DNA from: Artocarpus heterophyllus
Lineage: Eukaryota; Streptophyta; Magnoliopsida; Rosales; Moraceae
Length of the DNA: 64,000 bases
NCBI GenBank assembly: GCA_025403435.1
Contig: CM046344.1
Coordinates: 20,875,652 to 20,939,651, forward strand
Direction of reading: 5' to 3'
The notes beneath the pieces were generated by a model, which made no database searches, was not told the DNA's origin, and was given only the letters and a program-made list of their open reading frames with translations. Made by a program: the position numbers and the translations under genes. Of this stretch, positions 1-11,499 are shown piece after piece. Each line of letters opens with the position of its first letter. The stretch's first letter is position 1.

Positions 1-1456
1 TATAATTTGCAAAATGTGATTGCGTTATATGATGCATTTGTTATGCAATAAGTTGCATTTATAATGCAATAAGTTTCAGAGTATAAATTATGATTAGCAA
101 AATGTGTTTGCATTTTATGTTGCATTTGTTATGCAATATATTTTACAGTACAAGCTATGATTTGCAAGTGTGTTTGCATATGATGTGATTGCATTTAATA
201 TGCTCTCTAAATTTAATAAGAAGGTAATGTAAAGATATCGTACCAGCCTCCCTGTTGTGAGGTAATGAAAGTAAAGTTAAAGTTTGACCTCCTAGATGTG
301 AGACATATGACCACAAAGTTCGATGGTCTTAAGTCTTCCACAAGGGAAGCATCATGTTTATGATCTCATGATTAAAGATGTTGGTACGAACACTAAAGGT
401 TATAAGCTAAAGAAAGTTAAGGAACAAAAGTGGAAAGTTAAAGTCAGATAAAGAAAGTTAAAGTAAGATAAGGAAAGATAAGGAACAAGGATAGAAAATT
501 AAAGAAAGATAAGGAAAGTTAAGAAACGAAGGTAGAAAGTTAAAGTAAGAAAAAAATGTTCATAAAATGCTCATAATTGAAGTTAATAATTGAGTATAAA
601 TGGAAATATGCCTTTTGATGTTACTAGTTTTCCTTGTTATGAAACATTTATATGCTATGGAAAACATTCGAATGAATGTTTTATATTAAGTGTTTATGAA
701 AACATAAATGATGTTTATGAAGAGCAATCTGAGGATTGTTTTATGTTAAATATTTTATGAAAAGTGTATATGAAAAACGTTACAAAAATGCTTTATGAAA
801 ACGTTTATGGGAAACGTTTTAGAAATATGTTATGAAAAATGTTTATGAAAAACGTTTTAAAAAAAAGGTTTCCATGAGAAAAGTTTCTGAAGCATGTTCA
901 AATGATTTGTGAGAATATGTTTGAACTTACTGAGTGAAAGCTCATAAAAAGTTTCTCCATGCTGTAGGTAGTTTTATGGGCGACCAGTAGGACCCGTTAG
1001 AAGAGCTGGGTGCTGCGGAGGACAGATGCGAGGATTTGGGTATGGATACCACTACAGTAATGTTTCCGCTGTTTAAAAGAAATATTTTCCACTATTTAAT
1101 ATAGTGTTTTCAAAGTTAAAAAAAGAGAGACAAATTTGGAAAAAAAATGTATCCAAGTTTTAAGATACAGTTTATGAACTATATAATATAATTATAAAGT
1201 TAAGTTTTAAGTGATGTTTTAGTAAATGTTTCTTATTAAGTTTTAAGAAGCGATTTGAAATGGTTTTAAGTCAAGTGTTGAGCGAGGTTTCGACATGAAT
1301 GGTGACAGAGGTCGCAATAGTTTTTGAGTACGTTTAAAGAATATGTTTAGAAAAAAAAATTATTTCAATATTTTTCTTACTAAGTAAGTAAGATTACTGT
1401 TTAAGTAATGACGTTTAAGTAAGTAAAGTGACTGCCTGAAAGGGTGGGCTGTCACA
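1..1456 (+). repeat. 3' part of a large Ty3/gypsy-type LTR, cut by the window edge
   Basis: No coding frame is visible. The stretch ends in a TGTCACA terminus. It shares ordered motifs with the solo LTR at 5962-10568: a 'cgtacca..cctcc' block near 240, a 'gagtgaaagctcat' and 'catgctgtaggta' block near 930-970, a 'ggatacc-act' block near 1045, and a terminal 'aagtgac.gcc' segment before the end. Both therefore look like one LTR family, possibly chromovirus-like, which is an inference from LTR structure. The 5' end lies outside the window. The DNA that follows is not a primer binding site, so this is a 3' or solo LTR. Confidence 0.55.
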
Positions 1457-1465
1457 CCTTGCAGG

Positions 1466-1642
1466 TCAGTTTCGCTCTTCCCCAGGGTTTGCTAGTCTCC
1501 TAGCCCGCATACCACCAGTTCTAGAACTCGATTCGATCATAGACTGTTGGCGAATCATTTCATCGACTTCCCTTTTGTCACTGCTTGACCAGGGGTCCTC
1601 GCCGTTGTTGGAGCTTAAGTCGATGATAACCGCCTTTGACAT
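1466..1642 (-). CDS. Small antisense ORF of 58 aa, probably the start of a retrotransposon additional ORF
   Basis: The minus-strand frame starts MSKAVIIDLSSNNGEDPW and runs 58 codons to a TGA just before the LTR junction at 1457. I do not recognise a domain; it is hydrophilic and Ser/Arg-rich. It sits behind a complete leader: a TATA-like box near 1996-1988, a CT-rich transcribed leader, a possible donor (CCAA|GTAAGA near 1887) and a possible acceptor (TTTCTGTAAG) directly before the ATG. That looks like an intron-containing 5'UTR. The frame stops shortly before the inserted LTR, so its original 3' part may be lost. Position and orientation fit the antisense ORF class of Tat elements; function is unknown. 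Confidence 0.35.
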   Translation of the reverse strand: MSKAVIIDLSSNNGEDPWSSSDKREVDEMIRQQSMIESSSRTGGMRARRLANPGEERN

Positions 1643-1985
1643 TCTTACAGAAACAAGTTTACCAAAGAAAATCTAGGGTTTTGGAGATCAAAAAGCTAAA
1701 AGATCCTAAAATCTAGAGAGGTTTTAACTGTTCGTGAGTGTTCTAGACTCGTAACAGCCAAACAGGTTCAGCAATGGCTAATTTTCTTAGAAAATGAGGC
1801 TTGTTTGGTATCAAAATGCTCAAAATTGGAAGAAAAACAAGATTATAGAAAGAAAATCGCAAGAAAATTAGAAGAGAAGAAGAATATCTTACTTGGAAAT
1901 TGTGGAGAAACTTTGAGAAACAAGGGAAAATCGCCTTGAGTTTGAAGAGAGAGAAGCAAAATGAAGAGGTGAGAGAAAATGTTAG

Positions 1986-1998
1986 AGTTATATATTGC
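1986..1998 (-). promoter_or_regulatory. TATA-like box of the antisense unit
   Basis: On the minus strand the sequence reads AATATATAAC, followed by a pyrimidine-rich leader and the 58-codon ORF about 350 bases downstream. Promoter status is inferred from the motif and spacing only. Confidence 0.35.
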
Positions 1999-2323
1999 CT
2001 GAAGATGTCTGATCAACGGCTGGGATCGATTTAGAACCATCTGATCCAAAGGCTAGGGTTTGGCATTTTTTTGAGTTCCCGCTCAAACAGAGGCAGTGTC
2101 TTTTTGAATCAGGCGCGTACGTCAGCGCTGCAGAGATATTTTGGAGCCTGCCAATCATGTGATGATGTGTGTTGCACTAATTAAGTATCACTATTTTCCA
2201 AGGGAAGATAATGATTCAAGCCCGGATGTGAGATATCAATCAAGGTGACGTGTCGTCGACTAGAACCGGACCTTTTAATCACTCCTATAGTTGACCATAT
2301 CGACTAAGGAGTGGGGGGCTAAC

Positions 2324-3015
2324 TGTTAGGGTGCAATTTAGTTAGGCCCAAATTGCTGACAAGCCCAGGCGGGCCGATGTTGAAATTAGTCAAATCGATC
2401 GAATGGAATTAACTAAAGTCCGATCGAATTGACGATTTGTATTGTTCGCTTGATTCAATCATATTGCATGGCTGGAGGCATTTGGTTCTTGATTGCTCGG
2501 TATAATTTGTACTCGTTACTCAAGTCTTCATTCGACCTAGATCGATCACCACGAGTTGGTGGTTATTAACATGAACTGATGGTTATAACACATCTAGTCA
2601 TGGACCGGAACGTGGGTAATGAGTGATTCTTGCAGCCTATCACTAATCGACACGTGTCCCACTATTGCAGTTACTGATAGTGTATTGTCCCACTCCGCTA
2701 GACGGTTTGGAGCCACGATTCTTCTTTATCCTCTATAGAAAGGGATGGTTGTTTCATTGTAGGACACAGAGACAGATACATAAACTTTACCCATTTGCTT
2801 TCTCGTTTGTTTTTGCTCTCTTGTAATCTTAACTAAGAACATTTTAGTGAATTACAGTGGACGTAGCTCTTCGTTAACAGAGTGAACCACTATAAATCTC
2901 ACGCGTTATACTTATTTCAGCATTATTTGTTTTGTTTATTTCACTCTAATCTTGCATTTTAATCTAAGCTAATAGGTCCATTTAACTGTGATTTGAGGGC
3001 CCAAGTTCCTTAACA
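2324..3015 (+). repeat. 3' LTR of the Tat-like element (692 bp)
   Basis: It starts TGTTAGGG directly after the polypurine tract and ends CCTTAACA, giving matching short inverted ends. Near 2850-2900 it has the 'gacgtagct...gtgaaccactataaatct' block typical of the end of R in this lineage. No second copy is present in the window. Confidence 0.55.
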
Positions 3016-3370
3016 TCTAATCCAAAATTCTAACATTTGATTGTAGATCCACCGTATATACTAATTTTATACTAGGCTAAATTGATAATTAAGGATAACT
3101 GTCAGAGGTCAGTAGTTATATAAAAGGGTTGTGGTCCTCAAGTCATGCGTATGCTATTTTTATGTTACCCATCTACAAAGAGATTAGAGAGACATACTTT
3201 GAAGGAGAACTTACAGTACTAGATTTGGAAGATCCTTAACCTATAGCTCAAAAATCACATCATAATCAATAGATTTAGGTTAGCTTTCACATCTTATGAA
3301 TTATCTCAGTGATTTGACGTGAATGATTGGGTTGATAATAGTTTTCATTACAATATTTTGTTCTAACAAT
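3016..3370 (+). repeat. Probable copia LTR fragment
   Basis: A block near 3130-3230 (ggttgtggtcctcaagtcat, then 'gagagacatacttt') is similar in order to the minus-strand LTR at 10690-11165, and it ends in TTCTAACA near 3368. The start is unclear. It is followed by a TG/TA microsatellite (3368-3395). Confidence 0.3.
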
Positions 3371-4869
3371 GTGTGTGTATATATATATATAATATGATCA
3401 TACACAGAAAATAGGACCTAAAAATCTCAATTAATTCAAACCTCGATGTCTGAGTTGTGCAATACTCTATTTACTAAAATCAAGATATTATAAACCTTAG
3501 ATGGATTGCAGAGACGTAGAGAGAAGGAAGAGTAGCTGGTTCGACGAACCGTTATTGGTTTTGCTCTCCTTCTTTTTCTTCGCCATTCTCTCTCTCATCT
3601 AGCATGAAAATAATGGAGGGCTAGGATTGAGTCTATTCAATTCAATGGCTGAAACTTAATTGGAGTATTTTTTGTTTTGGTTGAGTTTTTTAATGAAATT
3701 TTTATTTTATTTTATTTTATTTTATAGCATATATTTGAGGTTATTAAAAAATGATGCCCTAGGTTACAAATTGTTCTACAATTTTACCTTTACATTTGTT
3801 AAATCTCTATTTTTATCTCTCAAAGTCAATTTTAACTATAAAAAATTTAAATACCCTTTAACATATATAAAAAGAAAAGAAAAGAAAATAAATTCCAAAG
3901 TTAGAAAGCACAAAATCAAAATAAAAATAAAAAAGGAAGAAATAAACTGATAAGAAGCTTCTACATATAAGCTCAACTCGCCAAAGGGAAAAAGAGAGAA
4001 TCAATCATTTATTGATAATTTGATATGATACAAATTGTGTGCCAAACTTATTATTAGTTTTGCACAACTTGATCTTTTTTATTTATTTGACTGTCCAAGT
4101 ATGTTTAATGGAAAAGCTTACCACATTTATAGCGGGAATACTTGTTTGAGAGAATAGGTTTAAATTTTGTAGTTCTAACTTATCTTACAGTATCAAGCTC
4201 TCACATATAATGATATTCAAGCTTCTCCAAAATTCTTCCCCCAAACACCTTAGTATGTACGAAGAAAGTATTAATAGTTTTGACTTTTTTTGTATTTTAT
4301 TTTTATTTTAGTTTTGAGTAACTTACCCTAATTAAGTGATTTGTAATGTTATTTAGGCTTCGTTTAGTTCCAATTGCTATAGTGGTAAAGCTCTCACATG
4401 TACATTGTAAACCAAAAGTTTGCTACAATGTAAAGCTCTTACGTGCAATAGGTTTTAGTTTCAACTTATAGTTCTAACTATATTTCGAAATGCTCTCTCA
4501 TGTGGATCCTCATTCATAGTCTTACTAGTGAATTTCCCCATCTCTCTTCCTAGTTTGTAAATGTAGGCACCACATTAATATCTTTTTGTCCATTTATTTT
4601 ATATTTTATTTTTCTTGTTTGATTTTCTATAGTATAAAGCATTAATGCAATAACAACCTCATTCATTAGCATTGCAAATTATACAGCCAAATTCTACCGA
4701 GAACAAAAATATGAAACGAAAAGTAAACAAAAAATTACACACCACACTCTCTTTAAGTTCATCTCTAGCCTCTCTCAATTTTCTGAGTTATACAAATAAG
4801 TCCAAACATGTCCTATTTAAAGGAGTACAACAAAGAAGGAATCATTTTCCCAAAAATAAATGTTGAATC
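3371..4869. other. AT-rich intergenic stretch, no gene recognised
   Basis: Homopolymer-rich and AT-rich. The short frames at 3660-3950 and 4672-4866 are low-complexity and unsupported. Around 4350-4480 there is a MITE-like remnant with 'agctctcacatgt' and 'gtaaagctctta' motifs shared with the MITEs near 28957, 40421 and 57760. Confidence 0.4.
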
Positions 4870-5109
4870 ATGACAGAGCGTTGTGGCCTCAGCTTCCTTC
4901 TCGACCCAATGCCATGGCATTCAAGTCCCATTGCTGTGGCTCCAAACTCTCTACGTCAAGTACTGGAAAGCCCTAGTTCAATGTCACGGTATTGGCTTCT
5001 CATGGTTACAACGTTGGCTGTTCTTTTATCTTTCTTGGTAAACTTTTGGTCTGGAGGTGACCTCCATAACGGGATGGAAGCCCCCATGGCAAACTTACCG
5101 GTAAGCTTG
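4870..5109 (+). pseudogene. Possible orphan first exon with a membrane segment
   Basis: A frame opening MTERCGLSFLLDPMPW runs to a good donor (TTACCG|GTAAGC at 5110). A hydrophobic stretch (YWLLMVTTLAVLLSFLVNF, 5000-5055) could be a signal anchor. Composition is less AT-biased than the surroundings. No continuing exon is recognisable before the solo LTR at 5962 or after 10568. It may be the surviving first exon of a gene broken by repeats, or chance. I do not recognise the family. Confidence 0.2.
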
Positions 5110-5961
5110 ATCCTCTTAATTCTCTATGTAGGGGATAAAACATTAAAGTACTAAATTAAGCTTCACACTTCTTAATAATTAGATTAATAGGAAGTTGAAC
5201 TCAAATTCAAATATGGGATGCCCAAACCATAACCAAAACAAAAATTACCACTTTTGACAATGATTTCCTCAGACAATGAATGTTGATCAAGGTTAAAGAG
5301 GATCCATCACTATAGCAAAAAGAATTGATCTTGTTTACTAAGTTATAAAGCTTTGGAAAAAAAAAATTGTTCAAGCCTGTTGGCTATCCAAACGGCGAAC
5401 AAGCTAGTAAGGGATAACTTGAATAGGGTTAACTTCCAATAGAATTTTTTTGTTTCTAATAAAAGAGAAATTTTCTTTTAATAAAAAAAAAGCCAGAGAA
5501 CGTTTTGTCCCCCAAAAATGGGTTAGGTTTTTAAAATTGATGTTGTCCCATAACAAAAAGAAGCAGCACAATGACAAATAGGTTTTGAGCTACATTTTGG
5601 TTGAACTGTATCAAAAAAGTTAGTAAGTTGTTCTTTTTAAAAAAGAAATGTGCTCGTCTACTTAGAATGAAAAATTACTTCTTATTAAATAGTTTGAAAG
5701 AAAAAAAAAACAAGTTTTTATAAACTCAGTTACAAGCTATTCTTGGATATTTTTACGAGCATTTCCAGAGATAGATCTTTGAAACATCACTATTTTGTAG
5801 GCAAAAATAAAGAAAAACAAAGTTGAGAAATTTGTAGAGTAATCTTATTAATGATGTTTTTCCTTTCTCTTCTTTAGTATTGGATAGAATAAGTTGTTAG
5901 TTAACTTTCACTTGTTTGTTGTCTCCACAAGTCAGATCATGATTTACTTGAGCATTGATAG
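5110..5961. other. AT-rich stretch, nothing recognised
   Basis: Poly-A and poly-T runs and no convincing frame. It ends with GATAG (5957-5961), the probable left target duplication of the solo LTR that follows. Confidence 0.4.
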
Positions 5962-8900
5962 TGTAATGACCGAAAAAATTCAGAAATTAATAAGTATGAT
6001 TAATTGAGGATTTTTCCATCATTACTAAGCTAAGTACTTGAGAAGGTACAAGTTTAGCATTTATTAATACGCAAATTTGAAGGTCTTAATAGTTGTAAGA
6101 CCTTAAAAATAAATAATATTGTGAATGCACAAATTTACGTGCTTTATTTATGAAACATGTAGCAATGTAATGTTATGATGGTACAATAAAATAATTAAAA
6201 ATAATTATTTAATGAGCTAAACTAAAAGTTTATAATTTATTAATTTCATGCATGAGCCAAAAAGATGATGTTATTTGGCAAAAGTGGAATTTCCAACTTA
6301 CTATGATGATGTGGAAAATTCCTATATGATGTCAGTTCAGTAAAAGAAACCTAGATCAAAAGTGATCATGAGCTCCTTACCATAAATTAAAAATGGTGAG
6401 CACCAAGTTCAAGTATGCAAGATTTATGACATATTTTACTATAATTGATCTCAAAATTTTTGGAGATCATAAAGTAAGATAAGAATTTTAAGAAAGTTAT
6501 AAAGATCATTGGAAGTTCGAGAATTCCAATATTTTGAATATGTATAGTAAATTATTATACACATTAATAATTACATAAAGTTTATTATTATTGTTGTAAT
6601 GACAATAATAATAATGACAATTGTCATAGTAATAGTAAAGAAGAAGAAGAGCATTGATAGAGTCCATAAACGCTGATCTATTGGTAAGAAGTGGATCTAT
6701 AAATGGTTCGTTACGAGAAATAGTTTGGGTTATATCCGAAAAGCACGGAATTGTGCTAAGTTTGGAATTTTTAATTAAATTGACTTTTAGATAGTCAATT
6801 TAATTTACAAAACTTTTATAAAATTACAACTATTGTTTTCATAATGAAATTTGAAGTTTACAATATGAAATTTTTTAGTGAGAAGTATATGTTATAAATT
6901 TTAAAGTTTTAAAAGTAAAATAATAAAAATAATAATAATAATGAATAATAATAATTATAATAATAAAATAATTATATTGAACAAAGTTTTAAATACATAA
7001 TGTCTTTCTTAGAATTCATATACATGCATATATACATATATGTGTGTATACAGTTACAAAAATAGTTAATCATCGGTTTTGAAGACAAATGTTTCAAAGT
7101 TTACGGTTTCAAAATTAAATCACAAAATCTATATAGTATGGATAAATTTATAAAAATGATTTTTATGTCAGTATGAATATTTTAGTAACACAATAATACA
7201 ACAAGAAAATTAGAAATTTATGTGATTATCTTTAGAGTGCAAATAAGTTACAGTTTTTAAAAGTACAATTATGTTTACGGAAATTTAAAGTTATGGATCA
7301 AAATTTGATCTACCTGATACTGCATGATTTAGACTGTGTAGACCACAAAATGGTCTATAAATACATAACAAAAAAAAATTTCTAGCCACACTCTCTCTCT
7401 ACTTTCTCTCTTTACTCTCTCTCTCTCCTCAAACTCAGTCCAAGATCCGACCTCCATTTTCAACACCTCCCACACCAATAGGAAGCTCTTGTCGAGCTGA
7501 GTTCAACGGTGTGTTGTGCTGACCAAAACACTGCCGGAGGAGGCCACACGTGCCGGTTGAAGCCACGGAAACACAGTACTTTTCTGACGTGATTTCTCCG
7601 TCATCTGACCTCCGATTGACACGATCTTGGTGTCCACAGACTTAGATTGATGAGAGGAACAAGAAGGCACCAATCACCCAGCTCAATTTAAGCTGTAACA
7701 AAATGGCGGAGCTACCCCATTCCTGCCTTCGTGCCACCCCGCAATCTTGCCGTCACAGATGTTGTTGATTGACACCGTCGGTACCAAAGCACTCAGAGTG
7801 AGGCGAGGATCAAAATGCCACTGTCAATTTCACGCCATAGCTGCTGCCCGTCGAAGTTTGAAGTCATCGTCGTCAAGCCGTCATGGAGCTCACCAATCTT
7901 GCAGCTCCGGCCACCGTCGAGGTCAATTAACCTCACCGTCATGTTCAGAAGATCAAGGCGAGCATGACGCCTCAATCAATTTCACCATACCATCACTAGC
8001 CATCGAAGATCGAGGACGCCAATCATCGCCGTCGTGGGAGAGATCGGGTTTGCCCATTCTGACGGCGGTGACACACACCGCCGGTGTCAATCGACTCAGA
8101 GGCCCACGATGAAGCTGTTGCCTCTCCCAATTTTGTGAACCACTCACGGGAAGACGGAGAACAACCTCTACTGTTATGTGTGGCCGTGAGAAGCTTCGGG
8201 CCACCGTTCTACGCAATGGTGTGGTGCACCGCTGCCACCGACAAGCTTAGACAGCCACAAAGAAGGAAACGCCCAGGTCAATTTGGGCCCAACACCGGCA
8301 GAGGTCCACCGCCCGAGCCACCACATTAAGCCTAGAATTTTGAGCTAAATCCATGTTGATCGAAGCCAAATTGTGTAAAATTGAGGTTGCCATCAAACTC
8401 AAAAGGTCCGAGGCTGCCAAGAGCCGAGATTATAGCTTTTCAAGGTCACCAGAGCCGCCACACGCGCCCCACGTGCCGCATGGGGTGGCCGGCCTCCGGC
8501 GGACCTCGGGTCCCAAGCTCTCGACCTTCGATCGACGATCCGAGACCACCTCCCGACTCGTTTCGACACTCTAAACACGATGGTGACCTCCGTTTGAGCT
8601 AATTCTACTCCAATGAAAATCATTTGGTACCGACTACACGCAGATTGAGGTGACTCAAACTGTAGTAACGGAGTCCAGAATGATGTTTTTAACAATAATA
8701 AATCTCCATGGATATTCTTAGCCATCCATAGTGGTCCGAGAAACACTACTGAGGATGCAGCGTAGACTGTGGATACAGCGAGATGCAACTGGACTCGCAC
8801 AGCTCGAAGTCCAGGTAAGTAGGAATCTCGCTTACAGTATGAATAGTTTTAAAAATAGATTAATTTTAAATATTTTCATAAAATTTATGAAAATACATGA

Positions 8901-10568
8901 TTAGTGATTTATTACACTGTTATAAGTTATGATATGATATGTTATGTTATGACATGATGTGAAATGCTATGATGATGATGATGATGATATGATTAATGTG
9001 TGATGTATGTAATATATAAATTATATTGTTTAATCACCTTCAAGTCAAGTATGATTATGATTTACGATTCATGTATGATTATGATTGACGATTCATGAGT
9101 TACGAAATTGTGATGTCATGTAGTATTAAGTCATGCTGCATACACACAATAAGACAAGTGAAACTTATGAGACAAGTTAAGGGTGTCGTACCAACCTCCC
9201 GACCCACGAGGAGGCTCTATGTTAAAGTAATGAATGATCTTGGTGTCGTTGGGACCTCGCGAACCCTAACTTCCCAAGACTCGCGCGCAACCGGTACGAT
9301 CACTCGGGCCCAAAGTAAGAAGATATGTTACAGCTTAAATAATTAAGCATAAATCAAGTTGATAAGCAAGCATAAAATGCTCATGCATATTTTTATTAAA
9401 ACGATTTTTAATTATGTTTTGCAAGGCTAATTTCCTACTTGTTGAGCGAAAGCTCATTTAAGTATGTTCATGCTGTAGGTAAGAAAAACCTGTTAGCGGC
9501 ACTTGATGGACAGTGGTGAGTGGCGGACGAATGGTGAAGATGGGAATGGATACCACTCACGCAATGTAATATTTCTGCATTATTATTTTACGAATTTATG
9601 CATGTTTTATTTTACGAAATTTCGTATGCTTACACCTTACGAAAATTATGTGCATATGAATAAGTAAATAATTTACGTAATTATGTTTTAAAAACCGAGC
9701 TTGTGGTTAAGTAACCTTGGTCTAGAGGATTTTAAAGTTTAAAAAGGTTGCAATAGACAATGCGACAATTGCACAAAATTTTTAAGAAAGAAAATTATAA
9801 ATTACAAAGGATTATAAGAGTTTTATGTTATGTTAAGAAATGAATTTTATGAATATGTTTCTATGAAGTTATTATGAAAGTCTTAAAGAAAAGCTTTAAG
9901 AAATTAGTAACTTAAGCTTAAAAGTTTAAGTTGTAAGAAATTATGTTTTGTTAAGTTTTAAAGGTTAACTTTTAAGAGAATACAATGTTATTTTTAAGAT
10001 GTTAAAATTATAAGTAAAATATATAAATAATTGCTAAGAAAGTTTTAAAGAGCATTTAAATGGGATTTTATTTTAATATTTAATTTAAAATTATCTTGAA
10101 AATAGTTTTATTTAAATTGAGAAATGTCCTTAAAGTAATACTTGCTAAATAATTATTCTTATGTTTAAAAAGGAAAAAGTTCAAGAAAATTATTACGGTT
10201 ATGTTTCAAGAAATTAATGTTATAAGTTATGTAAAGGATTATGATTTGGAAGTTATGATTATGTTAAAACATAATGATTATTATTATGTTATTATCACGT
10301 TTGAGAAATTTATGTTATTATGTTAGGTTTACGAAATAAAGTTTTGAGAAATGATTATTATATTTTTAAGGTTATATGTTAAGAATTCTTAGTCAATAAG
10401 AATTCGTTTGTTATTAAGATTTGAAAAATAGTTATTACTTCCTCTACGGTTTCATGTTAAGGATTCCTCAGTAAGAATCCATTAAAAAAAAAATTTATCC
10501 CGAATTTCTCTACCTTAATTGTAAGTAAGTTTAAGTTAAGTGACGGCCACGTAAGGCGGGTTGTTACA
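5962..10568 (+). mobile_element. Solo LTR of about 4.6 kb
   Basis: The unit opens TGTAATGACC and closes GGTTGTTACA. It is bracketed by GATAG (5957-5961) and GATAA (10569-10573), a five-base target duplication with one mismatch. No gag, protease, RT or integrase frame lies inside, so it is read as a solo LTR left after recombination. It carries a TATA box (7356-7363), a CT-rich leader start (about 7389-7430) and a GC-rich part (7450-8800) whose many overlapping frames on both strands are chance. Its 3' half shares ordered motifs with the LTR at 1-1456. The length is large for a plant LTR. Confidence 0.6.
7356..7363 (+). promoter_or_regulatory. TATA box of the solo LTR promoter
   Basis: TATAAATA lies about 25-30 bases before a long CT-rich tract, the usual arrangement at a plant LTR U3/R boundary. 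Activity cannot be judged. Confidence 0.45.
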
Positions 10569-10689
10569 GATAAAGAACTAGTTAGTTGTACCTTTTATTT
10601 GATAGAAATAATACACATACTTGGTTCAAACTTTAAATGTTACATCCACCTAGCCTTACATTACTCACCTTTTCCTTGAAGTTTAAGTA

Positions 10690-11165
10690 GTAAGTTTATG
10701 TAGGAGAAAACTTTATAGATGAAAACCATCACCAAATTCAAAATCTCACGTTAATTCATCAAGAAATTTAGCAGAAGCATACCTGAATCTATGTGAACAG
10801 ATGTAATTCTTGAATCTTTCGATTCTTGATCTTTTGAGTCAATACGTATAGTTTCTCTAAGAAGAAGTCCTCTCTCTTTTCCCACGATGGGATGTCAGAA
10901 AAGAATCGTACGTATGACTTAGGGACCATAACCTTATAAATACATAAATTTGTCTTATTTCTATTTTGGCCTATCATAAAAATAAAAATTAGACTTTTAG
11001 GCCTCTATACATAAATGGGTCCATACTTTATGGCATGCTTTAAAACCTAAAACTTTACGCTTTATTAGATCACTTTAATTAGGCTCAATCTTATGATAGC
11101 CCATAATATACAATTGTTATATATATATATATATATATATATGCCCATATGGATTAAATCTAACA
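10690..11165 (-). repeat. Copia-type LTR on the minus strand
   Basis: On the minus strand a purine-rich tract (ggcctaagtgggagat, 11181-11166) is followed by TGTTAGATTTAATCC, the usual PPT-LTR join. The LTR contains a long TA repeat (11118-11140) and a block similar to the fragment at 3016-3370. The far end near 10690 is approximate. The coding part of the element is not recognisable beyond about 11400. Confidence 0.4.
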
Positions 11166-11499
11166 ATCTCCCACTTAGGCCACATATATACAAAACACTT
11201 TATAATTGTATATCATAACATAACCTTATGAACTTAAAATTTGCTATCATTATCGAAAGCATCTCTAATCAATCATATCCATCAATCATATCAATATAGG
11301 ATCAAAGCGGTCATTATTACATGAAACGTAACTAAACCCATCAATGGTCAAGTATATTAATATAATGAACAACATGGATCAAGTATGGATGTGTAGCAAG
11401 GAAAAACAACATATTGTAAAATAACGGAAGTATGGTTTATATTTAACAAAAATAGCTTATTGTAAAGAAAGAAAACATGAGAGAGCGTTGCTAAGTCTT
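11166..11499. other. Short AT-rich stretch next to the copia LTR, no gene
   Basis: It may be internal sequence of the minus-strand copia remnant, but no frame or motif supports this. Confidence 0.3.

Larger units (their letters stand above)
1457..3015 (+). mobile_element. 3' remnant of a Tat-like Ty3/gypsy retrotransposon
   Basis: A purine-rich tract (aaggagtggggggctaa) sits directly before an LTR that opens TGTTAGGG and closes CCTTAACA. The LTR R/U5 part has the 'gtggacgtagct...gaaccac' signature seen in Tat-lineage LTRs. Upstream of the tract lies a small gene-like unit on the opposite strand, which matches the antisense extra ORFs known between pol and the 3' LTR in some Tat elements. Gag-pol is not in the window. 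The LTR ending at 1456 apparently cut the element. Lineage is by recognition only. Confidence 0.5.

Noticed and set aside
3660..3950. 96-codon frame in an AT-rich region
   Set aside because: It is mostly Phe, Leu and Lys from T and A runs and has no recognisable motif or splice context.
7747..8800. Cluster of overlapping frames on both strands in a GC-rich stretch
   Set aside because: They lie inside the solo LTR, overlap in several frames, have no known motif, and reflect local GC content rather than genes.
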